Source of the DNA: Allorhizocola sp044869915
GTDB taxonomy: Bacteria; Actinomycetota; Actinomycetes; Mycobacteriales; Micromonosporaceae
Length of the DNA stretch: 21,002 nt
Assembly: GCA_044869915.1 (NCBI GenBank)
Contig: JBIOYB010000265.1
Location: 1 to 21,002, forward strand
Reading direction: 5' to 3'
The translations under genes were made by a program, and so were the position numbers. The notes beneath the pieces are model-generated. The model saw only the letters and a list, made by a program, of their open reading frames with translations, searched no databases and was not told the origin of the DNA. Positions 1 through 7,846 of this stretch are shown here, in pieces. The number at the start of each line of letters is the position of its first letter. Positions within the stretch are counted from its first letter, which is position 1.

Positions 1-2883
1 CTGGAAGGGATATGTGGGCAGTGCGGCGGCACGATGCCACGGCCCACGGTTGACCACGCCCCAGTCCACCGCCGGGCCGCGCACGTGCAGCCGCGCCAGG
101 GCTTCCAGCACCGACTCGACTTCGCCCCGGCCCTGCGCCAGCAGCGGGATGGCCGCACTGTCCACTCCGGACTCTCCCAGGCAGTCCAGCGTCATCCCCG
201 ACAGCACGCCGCCCGGCCCGACCTCGAGGAAGTTGGTCACGCCCTGCTCCCGCAACCAGCCGATGCTCCGGGCGAACTGCACCGGCTCGCGCGCGTGGCG
301 GACCCAGTAGCCCGGCTCGATCGTGGTCATCGGCAGCGCGGTCACGTTGGACACCACCGGGATGGCCGACTCGCGCGCGGACGTGTCGCGCTCCACCGCG
401 CTCAGCTCGGCAAGCATCGGCTCCATCAGCGGGGAGTGGAACGCGTGGCTCACCCGCAGCCTGGTCGTGCGCCGGCCCTGTTCGGCGAAGGCCGCCGCGA
501 GGCGATCGGTCGCCTCGCGCGTCCCCGAAACGACAACCGAGCGCGGCCCGTTGACCGCGGCCAGCGCCACGTCGCCGTCCAGCAGCGGGGACACCTCGTC
601 GGGTGTCGCCTGGATCGCCACCATGGCGCCGATCGGCGGCAGGGCTTGCATCAGCCCTCCGCGCGCGGCGACCAGCCGACAGGCGTCCACTAACGACAGC
701 GCGCCGCCCGCGTATGCGGCGGTGAGCTCGCCGATGGAGTGGCCCAGCAGGAAGCCCGGCTTCACCCCCCACGCCTGGATCAGCCGGAACAGTGCGGCCT
801 CGATCGCGAACATCGCCGGTTGGGTGTATCCGGTCTGCTCCAACAGATCCGCGTCGCCGTCGATGATGCTCCTCATTGGACGGTCGAGGTGCCGGTCCAG
901 CTCCGCACAGATCTCGTCCATCGCGGCGGCGAACTCGGGCACGGCCTTGGCCAGCTCGCGGCCCATGCCGACCCGCTGCGCGCCCTGGCCGGGGAACAGC
1001 AACGCGAGCCTGCCCTCGCTTGCGGTCCCGGTGATGACGGCCGGCGTGGGCGTCCCCTCGGCAAGCGCGCCGAGACCGGCCGGGTCGAACACCACCGCAC
1101 GCCGCTCGAAGGACGTGCGCCGCACGGCCGCCGCGGCGACCTCGTCGGGCCACAGCCCGGGGTGCTGTGCGAGATGGTCGGCCCAGCGCCGCGCCTGTGC
1201 GCGCAGTGCGGTCTCGGTGCGTGCGGACAGCGGCAGCGGCGTGACGCCCCGCCCCGTGGGGCGCGCGGGCGGCCCCGCCGGGGGTGCCTCTTCGAGGATG
1301 ACGTGCGCGTTGGTGCCGCTGATCCCGAAGGACGACACCGCGGCCCGGCGTGGCTCATCGGCCGCCGGCCAGGCCCGCGCCGAGGTGAGCAGCTCAAGCC
1401 GGCCCAAGGACCAATCGACGAACGGGGTCGGCTCGTCCACGTGAAGCGTGCGCGGCAATTGTCCATTGTGGAGTGACAACACCAGCTTGATGACGCCTGC
1501 CACTCCCGCGGCGGCCTGGGCGTGGCCGATGTTGGACTTCACCGATCCCACCCACAGCGGGCGCTCCCGCCCGTGCCCGTAGACCGCTTGCAACGCCTGG
1601 GCTTCGATCGGATCACCCAGCCGCGTGCCGGTGCCGTGCGCCTCGATCGCGTCCACATCGGACGGTCTTAGGCCGGCATCGCCCAATGCCAGCCGGATGA
1701 GCCGCTGCTGTGCCGGGCCGTTGGGCGCGGTCAGCCCGTTGGAGGCGCCGTCGGAGTTGACCGCGCTGCCCCGGATCAGTGCGAGCACCGGGTGCCCATG
1801 CCGGCGCGCGTCGGACAGCCGCTCCAGCAACAGGACACCGGCTCCCTCCGCCCAACCCGTGCCATCCGCGGCCGCGGCGAACGACTTGCACCGCCCATCG
1901 GGCGCCAGCCCACGCTGCCTGCTGAACTCGGTGAACACCAGTGGAGAGCCCAGCACCGTGACACCGCCGGCAAGCGCGAGCGAGCACTCCCCCGCGCGCA
2001 GCGCGCGCACTGCCAGATGCAACGCCACCAACGACGACGAACACGCCGTGTCGACCGACAGCGCCGGACCCTCCAGCCCGAGCGTGTAGGCCACCCGTCC
2101 GGAAACGACGCTGGGCGCGTTGCCCACGAGCACGAACCCGTCCGTCTCGGCGGGCAGGTCGGCAATCCTTGTGGCGTAATCGCTCGCGATGACCCCGGTG
2201 AACACGCCCGTGTCGCTGCCGCGCAGGTTGTGCGGGGTGATCCCGGCCCGCTCCAGCGCCTCCCACGACAGCTCCAGCATCAACCGCTGCTGCGGATCGG
2301 TGGCCAGCGCGTCCCGGGGCGAAAGCCCGAAGAACGAGGTGTCGAAATCGCCCGCACCATCAAGAAAACCGCCGTGTCGCACATATGATGATCCGGGGCG
2401 ATCCCCGTCGGGATCGTAGATACCGGTATCCCAACCGCGATCGTCGGGAAACGGGCCGATCGCGTCGCGCCCGGCCGACAGCAGCTCCCAAAACTCCTCG
2501 GGCGTGGCGACGCCGCCCGGGTACCGACAAGACATAGAAACAATGGCAATCGGTTCCTCATGGAAACGGTCGGCTTTCTCCGCAATCTGCTCGGGCTTTT
2601 CCATTCCTATGAGGTACGCTGCGAGCGCGGCCGGAGTCGGATAGTCGAAGGCCAGCGTGCCCGGCAGCGCAGCACCGGTCGCCGCGGTGAGCCGATCGGC
2701 CAGCTCCAGCGCGGTGAGCGAGTCAAAACCGAGGTCGGCAAACGGCCGATCCGCCGGCACATCCTCGATCGGGCAGCCGAGCACCGCTGCGGCCTCGGAC
2801 CGGACCAACTCAAGCATCTGTTCGCCGGGTTCATACACGTCGGACCGGACCAACTCAAGCATCTGTTCGCCGGGTTCATACAC
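1..2883 (-). CDS. Type I modular polyketide synthase, N-terminal ACP-KS-AT (partial, cut by left edge)
   Basis: The first 961 codons of a modular PKS are present. The order is ACP (about residues 15-95, phosphopantetheine serine S55 in GFDSLTALEL), KS (about 105-530, nucleophile C281 in VDTACSSSL, H416 in EAHGTGT, H454 in KSNIGHAQ) and AT (about 620-920, LFPGQGAQ, S716 in GHSIGE). The AT signature HAFH (813-816) is the malonyl-CoA type. The visible part ends in the post-AT LPTYPFQ linker, so further domains lie outside the window. A leading ACP with no AT or KSQ in front fits a starter delivered by a ligase, here probably the divergent FAAL. The start chosen is GTG 2883, because GAGGTGG lies 8 nt upstream; in-frame GTGs at 2892/2895 and an ATG at 2946 are alternatives with weaker sites. 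The gene has one TTA codon (693-691, residue 731) and a 45-bp duplication at its 5' end. The family call is firm; the start is less sure. Confidence 0.93.
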   Translation of the reverse strand, partial: MYEPGEQMLELVRSDVYEPGEQMLELVRSEAAAVLGCPIEDVPADRPFADLGFDSLTALELADRLTAATGAALPGTLAFDYPTPAALAAYLIGMEKPEQIAEKADRFHEEPIAIVSMSCRYPGGVATPEEFWELLSAGRDAIGPFPDDRGWDTGIYDPDGDRPGSSYVRHGGFLDGAGDFDTSFFGLSPRDALATDPQQRLMLELSWEALERAGITPHNLRGSDTGVFTGVIASDYATRIADLPAETDGFVLVGNAPSVVSGRVAYTLGLEGPALSVDTACSSSLVALHLAVRALRAGECSLALAGGVTVLGSPLVFTEFSRQRGLAPDGRCKSFAAAADGTGWAEGAGVLLLERLSDARRHGHPVLALIRGSAVNSDGASNGLTAPNGPAQQRLIRLALGDAGLRPSDVDAIEAHGTGTRLGDPIEAQALQAVYGHGRERPLWVGSVKSNIGHAQAAAGVAGVIKLVLSLHNGQLPRTLHVDEPTPFVDWSLGRLELLTSARAWPAADEPRRAAVSSFGISGTNAHVILEEAPPAGPPARPTGRGVTPLPLSARTETALRAQARRWADHLAQHPGLWPDEVAAAAVRRTSFERRAVVFDPAGLGALAEGTPTPAVITGTASEGRLALLFPGQGAQRVGMGRELAKAVPEFAAAMDEICAELDRHLDRPMRSIIDGDADLLEQTGYTQPAMFAIEAALFRLIQAWGVKPGFLLGHSIGELTAAYAGGALSLVDACRLVAARGGLMQALPPIGAMVAIQATPDEVSPLLDGDVALAAVNGPRSVVVSGTREATDRLAAAFAEQGRRTTRLRVSHAFHSPLMEPMLAELSAVERDTSARESAIPVVSNVTALPMTTIEPGYWVRHAREPVQFARSIGWLREQGVTNFLEVGPGGVLSGMTLDCLGESGVDSAAIPLLAQGRGEVESVLEALARLHVRGPAVDWGVVNRGPWHRAAALPTYPFQ

Positions 2884-2884
2884 G
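2795..2884 (-). repeat. Perfect 45-bp tandem duplication at the PKS start
   Basis: Two identical 45-bp copies lie head to tail (2795-2839 and 2840-2884). The unit is exactly 15 codons, so the reading frame is kept. It encodes VYEPGEQMLELVRSD/E twice, and each copy includes an in-frame GTG. Only the outer copy has a Shine-Dalgarno sequence (GAGGTGG at 2898-2892) in front of it. The duplicated segment is the lead-in and first helix of the loading ACP. The absence of any mismatch suggests a recent event or selection. Confidence 0.97.
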
Positions 2885-2996
2885 ACCGACACCACCTCAC
2901 CATCGATCTGCCTAAATCGGACAGTCGCTCGCCACCACCGAGGCATATAAATATTCTTGGCGCCAACGCTATAACACCGACCCGGGTAGGCAGCAG
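2884..2996. promoter_or_regulatory. Divergent intergenic region between PKS and FAAL, with AT-rich core and 10-bp palindrome
   Basis: This 113-bp gap must drive both the PKS (minus) and the FAAL operon (plus). It holds an unusually A/T-rich patch for this DNA (about 2944-2975), including TATAAATAT near 2946 and GCTATAAC near 2968. Between them is a perfect 10-bp palindrome, TTGGCGCCAA (2957-2966). The AT-rich hexamers could be -10 elements and the palindrome an operator, but this is inference. Ribosome binding sites are visible at both ends: GAGGTGG for the PKS (2898-2892) and GGGTAGG for the FAAL (2984-2990). Confidence 0.45.
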
Positions 2997-5102
2997 ATGA
3001 GCCGATTTATGGACAGCGTCATAGCCACCGCCGCACGCTCGCCGCGCGGGATGGTGACCGGAGAGCCGAATAGGCCCGTTTCGCGGACCTGGGGGCAGGT
3101 GCACCAACAGGCCAGGAGCCTCGCCCGCGGCATGATGGAGGCAGGATTGTTGCCGGGGCAGGCCGTCGCGATCCTTGCCGGGCAACCCGCCGAGGTCGCG
3201 CCGGCGGCGCAGGCCGTCTGGCTGGCCGGTGGCAGCGTCACGATGCTGCACCAGCCGACGCCGCGCACCGACCTGGAGGTCTGGCTCGCCGACACGCTCC
3301 GCGCGCTGCACATGATCGATGCGCGCATGGTGCTCGTGGGTGAGCCGTTCGCACCGATGCTGCCCGTGCTGGCGGGACACGGCATCGCCCACCACATGAT
3401 CGCGGAGCTGCACAGAAACAGCGGCGCCGCCGCGATCGCCGAGACCGGTCTCGCTGGGACGGACTCCGCTGGCACCGACTTCGGTGAGACCGACTCCGCA
3501 GCGACCGCTTCCGCAGAGATAGGCCCCGCAAAGCTAGGCGCCGCAGAGATAGGCGCCGCTGGGACGGGCTCCACTGCGACCGGCTCCACTGCGACCGGCT
3601 TCGCTGCGACCGACTCCCTTCAGACCGTTTTCGGAGAGATTGGTGCCGTTGGGGCTGGCTTCGCAGAGACCGGTTTCGTTGAGGCGACCGAGGAAAGCGT
3701 GGCGCTGCTCCAGCTGACCAGCGGCTCGACCGCCGACCCACGCGCGGTGCGGATCACGCACGGCAACCTGTATGCGAACCTCACCGACACGATCGCCCAC
3801 CTCGAGTACGACGAAAACCGGGACGTCATGGTGTCCTGGCTGCCGCTGTTTCATGACATGGGCATGGTGGGCTGCCTGCTCTCGCCGATGTTCAGCGGCA
3901 TCGGGCAGGTCAGCGTGGCGCCCACCGACTTTCTCTCCCGCCCGCTGCTGTGGGCCGAGCTGCTCAGCAAGTATGGCGGCACTATCACGTCGGCGCCGAA
4001 CTTCGCCTGGGCGATCCTCACCCGGCACCTCGCGGCGGCCAACCCGGGCTCCCTGGACCTGTCCCGATTACGAGTCGCGGCCAACGGCGCCGAGCCGATC
4101 GACCCCGCGACGATGGACGGGTTTACGGCCGCCGCGGCGCGCTTCGGGTTCAAGCCGCACGCCGTGAACTGTTGCTACGGCGCGGCGGAGAGCACACTGG
4201 TCATCTCGCTGTCCGAACTGGCCGACCCGCTCGTGGCAGACGTGGTGGACGCCGTCGAGCTCGAACGCAACCGTCGCGCGGTGCCGGTCGACGCGGCCGG
4301 CTCGGCCGGTGCCACCCGTGCGGCCCGCGCCGCCGATGCCGCCCACGCCGCCCACGCGACCGAAACGGCCCATGCCACCGATGCCGCCCATGCGGCCCGT
4401 GCGACCGGTGCCACCGATGCCGCCCACGCGACCGAAACGGCCCGCGCCGCCGATGCGGCCGGTGCGGCCGATGCGGCCGGTGCGGCCGGTGCGACTGATG
4501 CGGCCGAAGGCGCGGTGCGGCGTCTGCCGCTGCTCGGGGCACCGCTGCCCGGGGTCGAAGTGCGCGTGGTTGACGACGGGGGCCGTGCGCTGGGCGACCG
4601 CGAGGTGGGCCGGCTGCAGTTGCGCGGCCCCGCGGTGACCGACGGATACCTTACCGAGCAGGGCTTCGTGCCGGCACGCGACGACGACGGCTGGCTGGAC
4701 ATCGGCGACGAAGGGTATCTTTGCGGCGGCCAGATCGTGGTCTGCGGCCGCCGCAAAGACACCATCATCATGGCCGGCCGCAACATCTACCCGACCGACA
4801 TCGAGCGCGCCGCGGCTGCCGTGCCCGGGGTGCGCGACGGCAACGTCGCGGCCGTGCGGCTGCTGGCCGGCGATGGTGTGGCGCGCGAATCGTTCGCCGT
4901 GCTTGTCGAGTCCCGCAGCGCTGGCGATCCGCTTGCGGTGCAAGCGATCCGGGAGGCGGTCATCAACCGGATCACGGCCGAGATCGACGTGCGGCCCGCG
5001 GTCGTCACGGTGCTGCCGCCGGGCACCCTGCCCAAGACCCCGTCGGGCAAGCTGCGCCGCAGCGCGGCCCGTGCCCTCGTCAATCCCCGAGCGAACACCT
5101 GA
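2997..5102 (+). CDS. Fatty acyl-AMP ligase (FAAL) with two repetitive insertions
   Basis: This is a class I adenylate-forming enzyme of the FAAL type, which activates a fatty acid as acyl-AMP and passes it to an ACP rather than to CoA. Visible motifs are the P-loop TSGSTADPRAV (about 241-251), the FAAL-typical SWLPLFHDMG (about 280), YGAAES (about 394), LDIGDEGY, GRRKDTIIMAGRNIYP (about 584) and the catalytic lysine K685 in PKTPSGKLRR. At 701 residues it is over 100 longer than usual FAALs. The excess lies in a 16-unit pentapeptide array (149-228), just before the P-loop, and an Ala-rich segment (about 432-504) after YGAAES. ATG 2997 is supported by GGGTAGG 6 nt upstream. There is a TTA codon at 4068-4070. 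Divergence from an ACP-first PKS suggests that ACP is its partner, like FadD26 and PpsA. Catalytic motifs appear intact despite the inserts. Confidence 0.92.
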   Translation: MSRFMDSVIATAARSPRGMVTGEPNRPVSRTWGQVHQQARSLARGMMEAGLLPGQAVAILAGQPAEVAPAAQAVWLAGGSVTMLHQPTPRTDLEVWLADTLRALHMIDARMVLVGEPFAPMLPVLAGHGIAHHMIAELHRNSGAAAIAETGLAGTDSAGTDFGETDSAATASAEIGPAKLGAAEIGAAGTGSTATGSTATGFAATDSLQTVFGEIGAVGAGFAETGFVEATEESVALLQLTSGSTADPRAVRITHGNLYANLTDTIAHLEYDENRDVMVSWLPLFHDMGMVGCLLSPMFSGIGQVSVAPTDFLSRPLLWAELLSKYGGTITSAPNFAWAILTRHLAAANPGSLDLSRLRVAANGAEPIDPATMDGFTAAAARFGFKPHAVNCCYGAAESTLVISLSELADPLVADVVDAVELERNRRAVPVDAAGSAGATRAARAADAAHAAHATETAHATDAAHAARATGATDAAHATETARAADAAGAADAAGAAGATDAAEGAVRRLPLLGAPLPGVEVRVVDDGGRALGDREVGRLQLRGPAVTDGYLTEQGFVPARDDDGWLDIGDEGYLCGGQIVVCGRRKDTIIMAGRNIYPTDIERAAAAVPGVRDGNVAAVRLLAGDGVARESFAVLVESRSAGDPLAVQAIREAVINRITAEIDVRPAVVTVLPPGTLPKTPSGKLRRSAARALVNPRANT
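3441..3680 (+). repeat. 16 x 15-bp imperfect tandem array encoding pentapeptides inside the FAAL
   Basis: Sixteen consecutive 15-bp units keep one frame and encode pentapeptides: ETGLA, GTDSA, GTDFG, ETDSA, ATASA, EIGPA, KLGAA, EIGAA, GTGST, ATGST, ATGFA, ATDSL, QTVFG, EIGAV, GAGFA, ETGFV. The loose consensus is (E/G/A)(T/I)(G/D)(S/F/A)A. Divergence is seen at all codon positions, so this is an old or repeatedly re-expanded minisatellite. It lies directly before the ATP-binding P-loop. It does not show the A(D/N)LXX pattern of the pentapeptide-repeat superfamily clearly enough to call that fold. Confidence 0.9.
4291..4509 (+). repeat. Ala-rich degenerate tandem repeat inside the FAAL
   Basis: About 73 residues consist largely of Ala with spaced Asp, Thr, His, Gly and Arg (repeats such as DAAHA, ATETA, DAAGA). 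At DNA level short GC-rich units recur. One 22-nt stretch is identical at 4350-4371 and 4422-4443 (72 bp apart), and GATGCGGCCGGTGCG-type units repeat near 4453-4500. The segment falls between the YGAAES motif and the conserved block starting RRLPLLGAPLPG, a poorly conserved loop in FAALs. It probably forms a surface loop or helical linker rather than part of the active site. Confidence 0.85.
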
Positions 5103-5123
5103 GCGGCGCTGGAGGCCCGACCA

Positions 5124-7826
5124 ATGCGATCACTCGACCAGGCCCGTGAGGCCTGCGAAACCTACCTCCCCGGCCTGATCGACGGGCTGGCGAAGATACC
5201 GTTCTCTGAGCGGGAGTCATCGGGCGCAGAAACAATGCCCGTGTTCCGGGCCAGCCGGGGGCCTGCGCTGGTCATCCCGCGCGACTACGGCGGGCTCGGC
5301 GCGAGCCCGCTGGAAGCGGTCCGCGTGATGCGGGCGGTCGGCTCGTATGCACCGTCTCTGGCCGTGGCCACGACGATGCACCACTTCTCGGTGGCGACGC
5401 TGTTCACGTTCGCCGAAAGCATCCAGCGGTCCGGGATGGAATGGGCCCTGCTCGAGGCCATCACCGGCAACAACCTTCTGGTCGCCTCCGGATTCGCCGA
5501 GGGGCGCCCGGATCAGGGCATACTCTCGCCGACCATGACCGCTGCGCGGGCTGAGGGAGGGTACCGCATAAATGGCTCAAAAAAGCCCTGCAGCCTGTCA
5601 CGCTCGATGGATCTGCTCACCGCGAGCATCGCCCTGCCGACGCCTGATGGACCGCCAGAGACCGCTTTCCTGCTGATTCCCTCGACCCTGGCCGGCATCA
5701 GCCGCCACCCGTTCTGGGCCAGTAGCATCCTGGCCGGAGCGGAAAGCGACGAGGTGCGCCTGACCGATGTGCTCGTTGAGGAAGAATTGGTGGTACGCAC
5801 CGACAGCACCCCCGATGGCGCCTTGGACGATCTGCAGACAACCGGTTTCATCTGGTTCGAACTGCTCATCTCGGCGTCCTATCTTGGCATGGCCAGCGCG
5901 CTCGTGGAGCGCACGCTCGCGGGCTCGCGCGGCTCGGCCAGCGACCGGGCGGCGCTCAGCGGACGGCTGGAAACGGGCACACTGCTGCTGGAGGGCGCGG
6001 CCAGGGCCATGATGGCCGGCGAGACCGACAACGATGCACTGGCCGCTGTGCTCATGGCCCGCTTCGGCGCGCAGGACGCCATCGGCGACGCCGCCCGGCG
6101 AGCCGTGGAACTCTTGGGTGGCATGGCCTTCATCGGTTCCAACGACGTCGCCTACCTGTCCGCCGCCACCCAATGTCTTGCCTTCCACCCGCCGTCGCGG
6201 ACCAGCCTCACACAGTCCTTAGTAGACTATTTGGACGGTACCGGCCCGCTGACAATGGCCGAGCAACGCCAACCCGTCTCGCCGCCGCCGTCCCCAGCCA
6301 CAACCACATCGGCCGCGCTTGCACTGGCCACCCCGGCGCAAGCCATTCCGACGCCGTCGGCAGTAGCATCGGCCACGCCCGGACCGGCCGGATCCGCACC
6401 GGCCGCATCAGCCACGCCAGCGCCCGCCGGACCCGCCGCCGCACCGGCCACGCCCGCGCCCGCCGGACCCGCCGCCGCACCGGCCACGCCAGCGCCCGCC
6501 GCAACCACTTCCGCCACAGCCACATCGGCGGTGGCCGCATCAGCCACGCCCGCATCAGTCGCAACCGCGTCGGCCGTAACCACACCGGCGGCAGCATCAG
6601 CCAATCCGGCCACGCCGGCCAATCCGGCCACGCCAGCGGCAGCGGCAATGGCACCGGCCGCATCGGCCGAGCCGGAGACGCCAGCGCAGGCCACTTCAAC
6701 GCCGTCCGCGACCGCATCGGTCACGATTGCACCGGTCGCGCCGGCCGCTCCCACCCCGGCCGTAATGGCACGGCGGCCCTCACCGGTGACAGCGGCCGTC
6801 GCCAGGCCTGCCGCTGCCGGTCACGCCACTGCAAACATGGGCAGGGACACCGCCGCAAACGTGGGCAAAGACACCGCCGCAAACGTAGGCAGGGACGCCG
6901 CCGCCGATTGGGATGCGGCGCCAACGCTTTTCGACGGCGCGGGCACTCTCCGGCTCACCGCGCGCGAATGCGACCTGCTGTACTGGTTTACCAATGTGCC
7001 CCAGCGGACATTGCGGGGCAACGTGGTCGGCTACGGCCCGGAAGTGTCCACACCGGACTTTATCCGCGCACCCGGCCCGCTCTACGAAGCGCTCCTGGCG
7101 GAGGTGGCCTTCCGTGCACTGGCGGAGGAGCGGGCGGCGCGCGCCCTGGGATATTTGATGGCCTGCGCACCCGACTCGACGACCATGGAGTTCTACGCCA
7201 CCCAACTGGTCGACGAGACCCGGCACGCGATGATTTTCCGCAACCACATGACCAACCTCGGCATCAGTGAAACCGATATCCCCGATGTCATAGAACGCTT
7301 GGCGGGCGAGGACCGGCAGACCATTCTCCAGCCGATCGAGGATTTCGGCCTGCCCATCGTTCGCGACAACGACGACTTCTACGGCGGCGTCGTGCTGCTG
7401 ACCGTGCTGGTCGAGGGCTTCCTCGCACCGTCGTTTGAGTTGAGCGAGCGCAAATGGCGACCGCTCGACCCGGTGATGGCCGACCTGGAAAAGGGCGCCG
7501 CGATCGACGAGGTGCGGCACCTCGCGGTCGGCACCTCGATCATCCGCGAATACCTGGAGAGCCACCCGCAGGAGAAGCGGCGCCTGCTCGACGTCGTCGC
7601 GCGCGGCATGGCGATGTGGACCGAACTGCCCGTCTACGACCAGCTTCGGCGGTGGGAGGCGCCATTCCAGGCCGGAATGCGGCAGCACGCCGACCACATC
7701 GGAGACTACGAGATCTGGCCGGGCCGCAGGCTCATCGACACCACACCGGAGGAACGGATCCAGAAAGCTATGGAGCTGACCGGAAGCGTCCACTCGACTC
7801 GGCTGATGGAAATGGGTCTGCGCTGA
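5124..7826 (+). CDS. Fusion: acyl-CoA dehydrogenase-like domain, Pro/Ala linker, ferritin-like diiron domain
   Basis: Residues 1-375 resemble acyl-CoA dehydrogenases (FAD enzymes that make alpha,beta-unsaturated acyl thioesters), e.g. IPRDYGGLGASPLEAV and ASGFAEG, and a helical C-terminal half with RAVELLGGMAFI. Residues about 378-595 are a Pro/Ala/Thr linker with repeats. Residues about 600-900 look like a ferritin-like diiron oxygenase: a Glu at 668/669, EXXH at 698-701 (DETRH), E764 (VLVEGF) and EXXH at 796-799 (DEVRH), giving four carboxylates and two histidines. VlmB- and AurF-like N-oxygenases and some chain oxidases use this ligand set; the reaction here is unknown. ATG 5124 has GGAGG 8 nt upstream and starts 21 nt after the FAAL stop, so the two are an operon. 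Known FAAL/dehydrogenase pairs (friulimicin, ramoplanin) act on ACP-bound chains, and the same is inferred here. TTA codon at 6219-6221. The exact diiron family is unsure. Confidence 0.85.
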   Translation: MRSLDQAREACETYLPGLIDGLAKIPFSERESSGAETMPVFRASRGPALVIPRDYGGLGASPLEAVRVMRAVGSYAPSLAVATTMHHFSVATLFTFAESIQRSGMEWALLEAITGNNLLVASGFAEGRPDQGILSPTMTAARAEGGYRINGSKKPCSLSRSMDLLTASIALPTPDGPPETAFLLIPSTLAGISRHPFWASSILAGAESDEVRLTDVLVEEELVVRTDSTPDGALDDLQTTGFIWFELLISASYLGMASALVERTLAGSRGSASDRAALSGRLETGTLLLEGAARAMMAGETDNDALAAVLMARFGAQDAIGDAARRAVELLGGMAFIGSNDVAYLSAATQCLAFHPPSRTSLTQSLVDYLDGTGPLTMAEQRQPVSPPPSPATTTSAALALATPAQAIPTPSAVASATPGPAGSAPAASATPAPAGPAAAPATPAPAGPAAAPATPAPAATTSATATSAVAASATPASVATASAVTTPAAASANPATPANPATPAAAAMAPAASAEPETPAQATSTPSATASVTIAPVAPAAPTPAVMARRPSPVTAAVARPAAAGHATANMGRDTAANVGKDTAANVGRDAAADWDAAPTLFDGAGTLRLTARECDLLYWFTNVPQRTLRGNVVGYGPEVSTPDFIRAPGPLYEALLAEVAFRALAEERAARALGYLMACAPDSTTMEFYATQLVDETRHAMIFRNHMTNLGISETDIPDVIERLAGEDRQTILQPIEDFGLPIVRDNDDFYGGVVLLTVLVEGFLAPSFELSERKWRPLDPVMADLEKGAAIDEVRHLAVGTSIIREYLESHPQEKRRLLDVVARGMAMWTELPVYDQLRRWEAPFQAGMRQHADHIGDYEIWPGRRLIDTTPEERIQKAMELTGSVHSTRLMEMGLR
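6411..6501 (+). repeat. 36-bp tandem repeat in the Pro/Ala linker
   Basis: Copies at 6411-6446 and 6447-6482 differ at one position, and a partial third copy continues to about 6501. Each unit encodes a 12-residue block, ATPAPAGPAAAP. It lies within a longer Ala/Pro/Thr/Ser-rich stretch (6255-6908) that joins the dehydrogenase and diiron domains. Such Pro/Ala linkers are normally flexible and extended. Confidence 0.9.
6831..6902 (+). repeat. 3 x 24-bp tandem repeat at the end of the linker
   Basis: Three near-identical 24-bp units (6831-6854, 6855-6878, 6879-6902) encode ANMGRDTA, ANVGKDTA and ANVGRDAA. They sit immediately before the first residues of the diiron domain. The composition (Asn, Gly, Arg/Lys, Asp) differs from the preceding Pro/Ala part, so this is a separate expansion. 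Confidence 0.93.
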
Positions 7827-7846
7827 CCGCGCCACCCGGCAGCCAC

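Noticed and set aside
1613..2388. Plus- and minus-strand frames over the KS domain
   Set aside because: They are out of frame with a KS that has all catalytic residues; typical GC-rich shadow frames.
3441..3680. CRISPR-like array
   Set aside because: Units are contiguous, with no spacers, are degenerate, and translate in one frame inside an enzyme.
2607..4028. Long antisense open frames across the FAAL repeat and the PKS/FAAL junction
   Set aside because: The 15-bp periodicity is free of stops in several frames, so long antisense frames arise automatically. They have no ribosome binding sites or family motifs and oppose a clearly coding strand.
4068..4943. Antisense frame with collagen-like Gly-x-y repeats
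   Set aside because: It is the reverse reading of the Ala-rich FAAL insert; GCC/GCG-rich codons become GGC/CGC on the other strand. There is no independent evidence for expression.
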